Assembly: GCF_037176765.1 (NCBI RefSeq)
Contig: NC_090023.1
Span: 147,474,866-147,538,865, forward strand
DNA length: 64,000 nt
Source: Anolis sagrei
Lineage: Eukaryota; Chordata; Lepidosauria; Squamata; Anolidae
Reading direction: 5' to 3'
Below the pieces are notes generated by a model, which worked only from the letters and a program-made list of their open reading frames with translations, was not told the origin of the DNA and ran no database searches. This document shows, in pieces, positions 56,617 through 64,000 of this stretch; the first letter of the stretch is position 1; every line of letters begins with the position of its first letter. Position numbers and translations under genes: made by a program.

Positions 56617-59070
56617 AGCAACTTGGCATATTGCTTAAGCTATGAAACTAGAAAGCCAGCACGGCTGTGGGTGCTATCCAATGTATTGCACAGGATCACA
56701 TATGCAAATCCAGAAGGGCTGATGGGTGAGCTATGATAGCAATGCTTTTAATGCTTGGTCTGCTGTTGAAAGAAGGAAGTATCTCTGGGAAGAAGGTATC
56801 ACTTGGAAGAAAAGGGAAATTGTTACTGAGACATTCCTTGTGGAATTTTTCTCTGGGCAAGGCAGGAGATGTTCGTTATAACAGGCTGTTAGATTATTAA
56901 AAACAAATTGTGATGTGCACAGATTGCATAATGAAGTAACTGGTAGGTCAAAATGCTGCAAATGGAATATGTTATCTAGTCTCATTAAGTGTTGCTGGGA
57001 TAGAGTTGGTACCGTGATGCATGTAGAGAAGTGTAGGTGCCAACAGTCATATTTAGACAGCTAGGTGCGAGTCTGCCTCCAATATCTTTTCAGAAATTCA
57101 CATCCATCTCCTTTCGTATTCCTGACCATGGGATCACGCTCATTTCCCCCTAAATTTACTGAAGTAAGCCAAGCCATCTTGAAAGTTTAGAATTTGTGTC
57201 TATGCTTGACTATGAAAAATCAGATCACGTGTTTCACCAGGGCCATCAATAATCTCAGTGTGTGCTGTTGCACCATCTTGATGAAACCATATTTTTGCAT
57301 CACTACTCATCATCACTATCGCATTGTCATCTTTGGCCAAAATAGTGATCATGTCCTGACAACGCTTTGCATTGTGAGAAATCCCCAGAATTCAACTTAG
57401 CACAATCATATTCTTGTATGCATGGAAGTGCAATTCTGTGTGAAGTATGCACCTTAGGGACCAACTAGACATCTGCAAAGCTGCTGCATGGCACCAGACA
57501 GAACATTGTGAACTAGCAAAAACTGCCCCCACTCATTGCTTCCACATTTTCGGGTGTCTGTATGCTTCAGGGATGACTGGGTGGCTTCTTTGTCATCACG
57601 TTTCATGTGGTCCGGAGCTCATGAACCCATTGCAGTACAGTTTTGTGATTAGATATCACTTCATGTCGCACAACACTGAAGTGTTGTACAGTCGCCACGG
57701 ATTCACTGTTTTTTAAAAATTGTTCTACTCCAAACTGTGCTCTGCAGTCCAAGGTGCATTTGAAAATGTATGTTTGGGAAGTGTGCATTAACCCAGCTAC
57801 ATCCATGACCTCCCCATTGCATCCAGGGAGGTCTGAAGAAAAATTAACTGCTTATAGAAATATAATCATATTCCTAGTGATTGGGATCCATACCCAGTTT
57901 TGAATATCTGAAGAGGGCTATTGAGCTTTGCATATCCTCAGGTGACACCACTGTCAGGGGTCTTTGTTGTGACTGTTGCAAAGTCACTATATCTGTTACC
58001 CGCCTGTTTGTTCTCTGAAGAAAACAATGGGAGGATGTAAAGGGATATCTTGCTTGTGAAGCTTATCACAAGTAATATTGTAATGAACCAGAGAGCTGCA
58101 ATTGCCGCCCACTGTCTGTTCCCCACTTAATATTTAATATGAAATGTTAATATGAAAACCTTCCCTTGACCGTGTTGTCTGGTCAACCAGCGGTTAATAG
58201 GCTTCAAACCAAGACCTCTTCCTGTTCTCAGCCCACTGCAATCTAGCACCTGAGTAGCATTTTACCAGTTTTGGAAGGACCTGGCTGTGAATTTGGATTT
58301 GTGCTTTAGCACCACCAAAGAAGCTCAGTATTTCAACAATAATGTGAAATAGATAACTTATCTCTAGCATTTTGGAAAGTAGTGGGAGAAAGGGAGAAAG
58401 AAAGCAGCCAAATCGGTGTTTTGTTTGTTATCTTCTATGCTTTCTTCACTATTCCAAAATGCACTCATGTTGCAGCAATGATACTATCTTTACATAGGAT
58501 TTAACAGATCTCCAAACTAAATTAGATGTTTTTCTTTCAGCACATGAGCTTAGTAATGCATTTCTTGCTTTTGTACTTTGATCTGGTGGTTTAATAATGA
58601 GCCGGTCTATGGTTCAGGAATGGAGCAGATCTGCAGGTTTGTCTTCCTTTAGAATGAGTGCACTAGACAGATGTAGGATATTCTATATTTTCCTTTATGC
58701 TGAACATTCAGAATTACCATAAATGGGAGGCAATGAGTCATTCTCTGAGCTGAAGAGTCTGTGAAGTTTTTTTAATAACCTCAAAGCAACCTCTCGACAG
58801 CACCCATCCATATCCTCTCAATTGTGTTATCACTGTTAAGCTACAACCATCATTTGAACACAGATTTCATAAAACATCAGCTGCTCATTGCAGAATATCA
58901 TCTTGTCTGAGTCTGAAAGCTAAAGAGTGTTGGCCCTGGTTAGTATTTGGTTAGAGGATCACTAGTAAAAACTAAAGAGGCCCAGGTAGGGCTAGGAAAG
59001 AATTCTGCCTGAAACACCGGAGAGCCATTAGGAGGAATCGGTAATACTGGGATAAACAGTCTCAGCCAGC
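56617..59070. other. Intergenic sequence without recognised features
   Basis: About 2.4 kb of low-repeat sequence. Frames of 60-89 codons have no motifs. No RNA gene seen. Confidence 0.45.
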
Positions 59071-59072
59071 AT

Positions 59073-59872
59073 TTTGTTATTGTGTATTCGTTCAGTCGCT
59101 TCTGATTTTTCATGACTTCCTGGACCAGCCCATGCCAGAGCTCCCTGTCGGCCGTTGCTACCCCCAGCAACTTCAAAGCCAAGCCAGTCACTTCAAGAAT
59201 ACCATCCATCCATCTTGCACTTGGTTGGCCCCTCTTCCTTTTCCCTTCCATTTTCCCTAGCATCGTTATCTTCTCCAAGCTTTCCTGTCTTCTCATTATG
59301 TGGCCAAAGTACTTCATCTTTGCCTCTAATAATCTTCCCTCCAGTAAACAGTTGGGCTTTATTTCCTAGAGTATGGAATGGTTTGATCTTCTCATGGTCC
59401 AGAGTTTTCCTCCAACACCACAGTTCAAAGGCATCTATCTCGCTCAGCCTTCCTTATGGTCCAGCTCTTGCATCCATAGGTGAATACAACTACTTTAACT
59501 ATGCAGATTTTTGTTGCCAGTGTGATGTCTCTACTCTTCACTAATTTATCGAGACTGGTCATTACTCTCCTCCCAAGAAGTAAACATCTTCTGATTTCTT
59601 GGCTTCAGTCTGCGTCTGCAGTAATCTTTGCACCTAGAAATACGAAGTCTGTCACTGCCTCAACGTTTTCTCCTTCTTTTTGCCAATTATCAATTATTCT
59701 GGTTGCCATAATCTTGGTTTTTTAAATGTTTAATTGCGACCCAGTTTTTGCACTTTTTTCTTTCACCTTGGTTAGAAGGCTCCTCAGCTCCTCACTTTCA
59801 GCCATCGAAGTTGTGTCATCTGCAAATCTAAGGTTGTTAATGTTTCTTCCAGCAATTGTAACTCCAGCCTAG
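59073..59872 (-). mobile_element. RTE-type BovB LINE, longer copy
   Basis: The minus strand shows AGVTIAGRNINNLRFADDTT followed by SMAESEELRSLLT, i.e. the end of the reverse transcriptase with the catalytic F-A-D-D. It then shows VFLGAKIT-type and CESWTIRKAER-type blocks and the C-terminal YFGHIMRRQESLEKITMLGK and RGQPSARWMDGILEV. More frame breaks than the copies at 40667 and 41258, so older. Confidence 0.88.
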
Positions 59873-59992
59873 GGTGATACCAGAAGCTCCGAGGGTTACG
59901 GAGATGCTGCAAAGGTGGCTGTGAATAAGAGAAGAGAAGGGGCAGAGTGAGAGCAGGGAGAGTGAAGGAAGGATAGAAAGGAGGGGATACTT

Positions 59993-60082
59993 AGGGTAAG
60001 GGTTAGGGCAAGGTTTAGGGTTTGGGTTAGGGGCTATGGTTAGGCTAAGGATTGGGGTTATGGTTAGGGTATGGTTTAGGGT
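59993..60082 (+). repeat. Telomere-like (TTAGGG)n degenerate repeat, left part
   Basis: GGGTAAGGGTTAGGGCAAGG, TTTAGGGTTTGGGTTAGGGG, ATGGTTAGGGTATGGTTTAG: irregular variants of GGTTAGG. The right part is at 60481-60533. Confidence 0.75.
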
Positions 60083-60480
60083 TTATTTATCGTGTCAGGA
60101 GCAACCATACATTTGTATTACATTTTTAACAAAACAGACAAAACACAAAGTTTGCAAGGTTGGTAGTTGATTAAATGTCCTTTGACCAGTATCTGGCCAC
60201 TTGGAGTGCCTCTGGTGTTGCCGCAAGGAGGTCCTCCTTTGTGCATGTAGCAGGACTCAGGTTGCATTGCAGCAGGTAGTCAGTGGTTTGCTCTTCTCCA
60301 CACTCGCATGGTGTGGATTCCACTTTGTAGCCCCATTTCTTAAGGTTGGCTCTGCATCTCGTGGTGCCACAGCGCAGTCTGTTAAGCGCCTTCCAAGTCG
60401 CCCAGTTTTCTGTGTGCCCAGGGGGGAGTCTCTCATTTGGTATCAGCCATTGATTGAGGTTCTGGGTTTGAGCCTGCCTG
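60083..60480 (-). mobile_element. LINE C-terminal fragment with CCHC-like zinc motif
   Basis: The minus-strand frame reads LNQWLIPNERLPPGHTENWA, LNRLRCGTTRCRANLKKWGY, CECGEEQTTDYLLQC and ends VARYWSKDI-stop. The Cys-rich end is typical of APE-type LINEs of the I/Jockey/Vingi neighbourhood. The 3' tail reads GTTGCTCCTGACACGATAAA and lies in telomere-like repeat. The clade is inferred; Vingi is my guess. Confidence 0.7.
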
Positions 60481-60533
60481 GTTTAAGGTTAGGGGTTAGG
60501 CTTAGGGTTACTGTACGGTTCAGGGTTAGGGTT
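60481..60533 (+). repeat. Telomere-like repeat, right part
   Basis: GGTTTAAGGTTAGGGGTTAG, GCTTAGGGTTACTG, TTCAGGGTTAGGGTTT. Continues the tract at 59993 beyond the inserted LINE. Confidence 0.75.
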
Positions 60534-60576
60534 TCACCATTAAAGAACTTTTACATTCTGTCTATATTATCTGTCA

Positions 60577-60852
60577 CCGGGGCTCCCCTGGTGGCGCAGT
60601 GTGTCAAACCCCTGTGCTGGCAGAACTGAAGACCGACAGGTCGCAAGTTCAAATCTGGGGAGAGGCGGATGAGCTCCTTCTATCAGCTCCAGCTCCTCAT
60701 ACGGGGACATGAGAGAAGCTTCCCATAAGGATGATAAAAACATCAAATCACCCGGGTGTCCCCTGGGCAACATCTTTGCAGACGGCCAATTCTCTCACAC
60801 CAGAAGCGACTTGCAGTTTCTCAAGTCGCTCCTGACACAACCAAAAATAATA
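60577..60852 (+). mobile_element. tRNA-derived SINE (copy 5), full length
   Basis: A box GTGGCGCAGTGTGTCAAACC, B box AAGTTCAAATCTGGG, tail AGTCGCTCCTGACACAACCA with (AAT)n. ATCTGTC flanks both ends. Confidence 0.85.
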
Positions 60853-61239
60853 ATAATCTGTCTTTGGCCTGGCTTACATTAGCTAAGTCTCTCTTGCACA
60901 AACAGCACTCCCAAAAGAGCAATCCGGCATCACTGTAACGCTCAGAGCTTCCGGACCCAGCTATCATACAATAACCCAGCCTTGGATTCGTCAAGCCCAG
61001 CATGCCAACACTTTAAATCAAGAAACAGCTTCCTAAGATCTAAAAAGATACTTGCAGGAACACCTCAGCAAGCAAGAGTCCAAAAGCGGCAGACGAAAAA
61101 TTAGTGGCTGATTCCAGATGACAAACTCCCTCCTGAGAACACAGAAGGCTGAGCGTCATTCGCCTTCAACGGGCCCATTGACTTCATGGAAGGTGAATCA
61201 GTGGGCCAACTGATGTGGCTCTGAGGCCCTTAGTCTCTG

Positions 61240-62150
61240 CTAGGGCAGTTCAGGGCGCTGCGTGCCTTCCCTTCATTGGTCGCCTTTCTCACAGTTGTGT
61301 TGAAGCGGTACTGCCGCAATACAGCACTTGGAAAGGCCGGGGCTGTGGGCTGCTCTTTCCAGACCCTTGGTATTCCGCAGTAGTTTCTAACTGACTGGGA
61401 TGGGGCCTTGCTCTCCCCCGCTTCCGTTCTCCTAAAGCACAGGGGAGGGAGAGAGGGGGGAGGCGGGCTGGACCCCGGGGAAGGGGCGGGGCGGGTTTCT
61501 CCTCCAGCCGCGCCTCACTCACTCGGGCGGCGCCTCCTCCTCCTCCATTTTGCTGCGTCCTGGTGGCCGGAGGGGACTCCCGAGGTTTCAGGTGAGGGAG
61601 GGAGGGAGCTGCGTCCGAGGTGAGAAGGGGGGGGGGGAGCGCCTCAGGAGGGAGCCCCCTCCCCTTTCCTCTCCCTCCTGGGCCGCTGATTGGTTGAGCG
61701 CCGCCAAGGTACCCCGGGGGAAGCCTTGGGAACCAAAAAAAGGGAAGCAGTTGGGGCTGTTGAGTCGCTCTCTCTCTCTCTCTCTCTGTCGTTCGCGCGC
61801 CCTTCCTCCTCCTCATTCCCCCCTCCCCCGCAAAAGCAGCCTCGCGCCACTATCCTGAAGCCGAGCAAAGTTTCCTCAAAGGAGGAGGGGCTCTGAGGAG
61901 GGTCCCAGACCCGCCTCTTTTGGCCAGGACGTCGCTTGCTCGCGCCCCCTCCAGGGTCTACTTCTGCGCCTGCGCGTTCCCGCTCCCTTCTTCCCTGGTC
62001 TACATACAGGGTTCCAAGCGGAGCAGAGGTCTTCCGGGTCCCTCCCTGGACTCGAGCTGAAGCGGGGTGCGAGGTCAGGGCAGGAAGCGCCAAGGGCCCG
62101 CTGTGTGGAGGAGGAAGGGCCCGGGAACAGCATTGGCCCTCCCTCCACTC
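61240..62150 (+). promoter_or_regulatory. CpG island with a predicted promoter and first exon of an unidentified gene
   Basis: CpG-rich stretch with inverted CCAAT boxes (ATTGG at 61275-61279 and 61689-61693), a GC box GGGGCGGGGC at 61483-61492 and a YY1-type CCATTTTG at 61545-61552. A consensus donor CAG|GTGAGG ends an exon at 61591; an alternative GAG|GTGAGA lies at 61619. No ATG frame of a known protein leads into either donor, so the first exon is probably noncoding. The gene would run rightward out of the window. Long frames on both strands here are GC-bias artefacts. A (TC)n tract lies at 61768-61788. Confidence 0.6.
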
Positions 62151-62338
62151 ACATTGGATGCTAGGTTAATTAACACTTTGGTTAAGAAGGAAACTCATTA
62201 GGAGGGACATGTTGGAGGAGCACAGTGTTCCCTCTGAGGAGATTTTAAACTGACTTAAACAACAGCGCGGCCTTGGCTTCAGTGTGGAGTACCACATCCA
62301 GTATAATTTAAAGTACTATATATGTGTATGTATTTATA

Positions 62339-62491
62339 ACGGCTCTCCATGCAGTCATGCTGGCCACATGACCTTGGAGGTGTCTACGGACAATGCCGGC
62401 TCTTCGGCTTAGAAATTGAGATGAGCACCACCATCCAGAGTTGGACACGACTGGACTTAATGTCAGGGGAAAACCTTTACTTTTACCTTTT
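62339..62491 (+). mobile_element. Sauria-type SINE, 3' half
   Basis: CATGCAGTCATGCTGGCCAC, GAGATGAGCACCACCATCC, GTTGGACACGACTGGACTTA, tail TAATGTCAGGGGAAAACCTT. Its end carries the younger SINE. Confidence 0.75.
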
Positions 62492-62502
62492 ATATATTTA
62501 GG

Positions 62503-62828
62503 TGGAGCCCTCGGTGGCGCAGCAGATTAAACTGCTGAGCTGCTGAACTTACTGACTAAAAGGTTAGCAGTTCGAATCTGAGGAGCGGTGTGGGCTCCTG
62601 CTGTTAGGCCCAGCTTCTGCCAACTTATCAGTTCAAAAACATGCAAGCGTGAGTAGATCAATAGGTACCGCTTTGGTGGGAAGGTAACCATTCCATGCAG
62701 TCATGCTGGCCACATGACCTTGGAGGTGTCTATGGACAACGCTGGTGCTTTGGCTTAGAAATGGAGATGAGCACCAACCCCCAGAGTCGGACACAACTAA
62801 ATTTAATGTCAAGGGAAAACCTTTACTT
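62503..62828 (+). mobile_element. Sauria-type SINE with Bov-B-like tail, full length
   Basis: Head GGAGCCCTCGGTGGCGCAGC, B box GCAGTTCGAATCTGA, body CAGCTTCTGCCAACTTATC, Bov-B-related end GAGTCGGACACAACTAAATT and (CTTTA)-type tail. Direct repeat TATATATTTAG at 62492-62502 and, as TATATATTTAG, at 62829-62839. Confidence 0.85.
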
Positions 62829-63232
62829 TTTATATATTTAGTTGTGAATTTTGTTTCCACAAGGTACCCAAATCCAAACAGAATTGAAAAATGAGTTATA
62901 GGTGGCAGCATATTGTTCTCTAGGAGTAGAATATGATCAAAATGATTAATATGTATCAAATCACTTTGGTACAGGGCTTGGGAAACATCATTTTATAACA
63001 AACGAATGCATACCTTCAGCATGTTTTTTCTTGATTTCTGTAAAATTAGTTCTTATGGATTTGGAACCTTTGGGAAACAAGCTCCACAAGTATGAAATCA
63101 GTTAAGCATATACTTTCATTTCAGATACTGTACTTCACATTTGTAAATCCCTAGTTGCAACCTCCAAAATGTACTAGAAGTATACTAGAAAATTCTAAGA
63201 GAAAATAGAGAATTACGTGTAGAGGCCCTTCC

Positions 63233-63392
63233 TGACAGGTCCTATATCCCAGGATCTGATTCCAGATTTTCTGCTTTAAACTGGATTATATGATTATAAA
63301 CTGGATTAGATATCCGCATTGCCAGATAATCAGGGATAAACAGAAAACCTGGTATCACCTCCTGGGATATGGGGCCTGTTTAGAAGGGCCCT
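63233..63392. mobile_element. Foldback MITE, family A-like
   Basis: Left GAGGCCCTTCCTGACAGGTC with TATATCCCAGGATCTGATTC; right CACCTCCTGGGATATGGGGC with TTTAGAAGGGCCCT, inverted. Confidence 0.6.
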
Positions 63393-64000
63393 AGGAAGCT
63401 CACAAGTGACCTTGAGTTGGAGCTTGTGCAATCCTGGAATACCTCCCAGAATTGTTATGGACTGTCAGATATGCAGCCTTGAGCTCATTGGAGAAAATGT
63501 GGGATAGCCCTGTAAGAAATAAAAGTAGTTTTAATATATCTTGATATGAAAATGTTCATGAAGATTAAAAATATCTGTACATAAAAGTGAAAATGTAAAC
63601 ACATGTAAATAAGACACTAAGGTACTTGTGGGAATAGACTGATCCCTCCTCCAGTGCTTCTCGATACATTTCAGGCACATGTTTAAACATGTTAAGTGTG
63701 AATACAGCAATTGCATGGATCAACTGGGAACATAGATTTGTCATTCTCTATAATCAATTTGTGTCATACTTAGATAGGAATTGTCAAAGCTTTCCTTGGT
63801 ACAGAATTAATTCATGAGGTGGCCATCAGTTGACAAGTGACTTGAAGGCATGCACACCCTATACACACACATGTGCAGTGATGGTAATTAATTTGGTCTG
63901 AAATTTAAATATCTCTTTGATGTCTTTGAGTTTTTCTTCAAACACATGATTGTTCACCTATTACTTATGCAGTTTGATATATAACAACTGCACAAATGTA
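63393..64000. other. Right end of window, unclassified
   Basis: AT-rich sequence, possibly intron of the gene starting in the CpG island at 61.5 kb. No exon seen. Confidence 0.35.

Noticed and set aside
59993-60533. A true chromosome end
   Set aside because: The repeats are degenerate and flanked on both sides by ordinary sequence, including a promoter to the right.
61289-62093. Frames of 100-175 codons on both strands
   Set aside because: GC-rich CpG island with few stop codons; no domain, overlapping in many frames.

Overview
The window looks like nuclear DNA of a squamate reptile, most likely an Anolis-type lizard. It is AT-rich with long introns and two CpG islands. It carries RTE/BovB and CR1 LINEs, L2-like 3' ends, two tRNA-headed SINE families of reptilian type (one with a Bov-B-like tail), a Penelope-like element, and many small hAT-, mariner- and Tigger-like elements. 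The species is inferred from this repeat mix and is not proven.

Two host genes can be read exon by exon, both on the + strand. (1) TM9SF3: the last nine coding exons, 265-12578, giving the C-terminal 325 residues, followed by an AT-rich 3' UTR with several AATAAA signals. (2) EIF3F: complete, eight coding exons between 43761 and 55578, 327 codons. It starts in a CpG island that carries a CLEAR/E-box, a CCAAT box and an ETS site. A second CpG island (about 61240-62150) looks like the promoter and first, probably noncoding, exon of a third gene that leaves the window on the right.

Layout: 1-12578 TM9SF3 exons and introns; 12579 to about 14940 its 3' UTR; about 15-24 kb intergenic, full of DNA transposon relics, SINEs and CR1; 24.06-34.1 kb a complex locally amplified segment (see below); 34.2-43.5 kb intergenic LINE fragments, including a pair of inverted BovB copies; 43.6-55.74 kb EIF3F, whose 4.6-kb first intron is a stack of nested insertions; 55.8-61.2 kb intergenic CR1, BovB, telomere-like repeat and SINE; 61.2 kb to the end, CpG island and SINEs.

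The most unusual stretch is 24.06-34.1 kb. A block of about 2.1-2.6 kb is present three times head-to-tail, plus partial copies. Inside it sits a minisatellite of about 152-156 bp that stays open on both strands. On the minus strand the array carries about twenty-five copies of a near-consensus 5' splice site (ACCAG|GTAAG type), short conserved open segments beside them, and at the low-coordinate end an Asp-rich 43-codon open frame followed by AATAAA. This could be a lineage-specific minus-strand gene family with amplified exons, or its decayed relic. I recognise no protein family in it. A Penelope-like element with a GIY-YIG motif later landed in the array, leaving a 9-bp target duplication.
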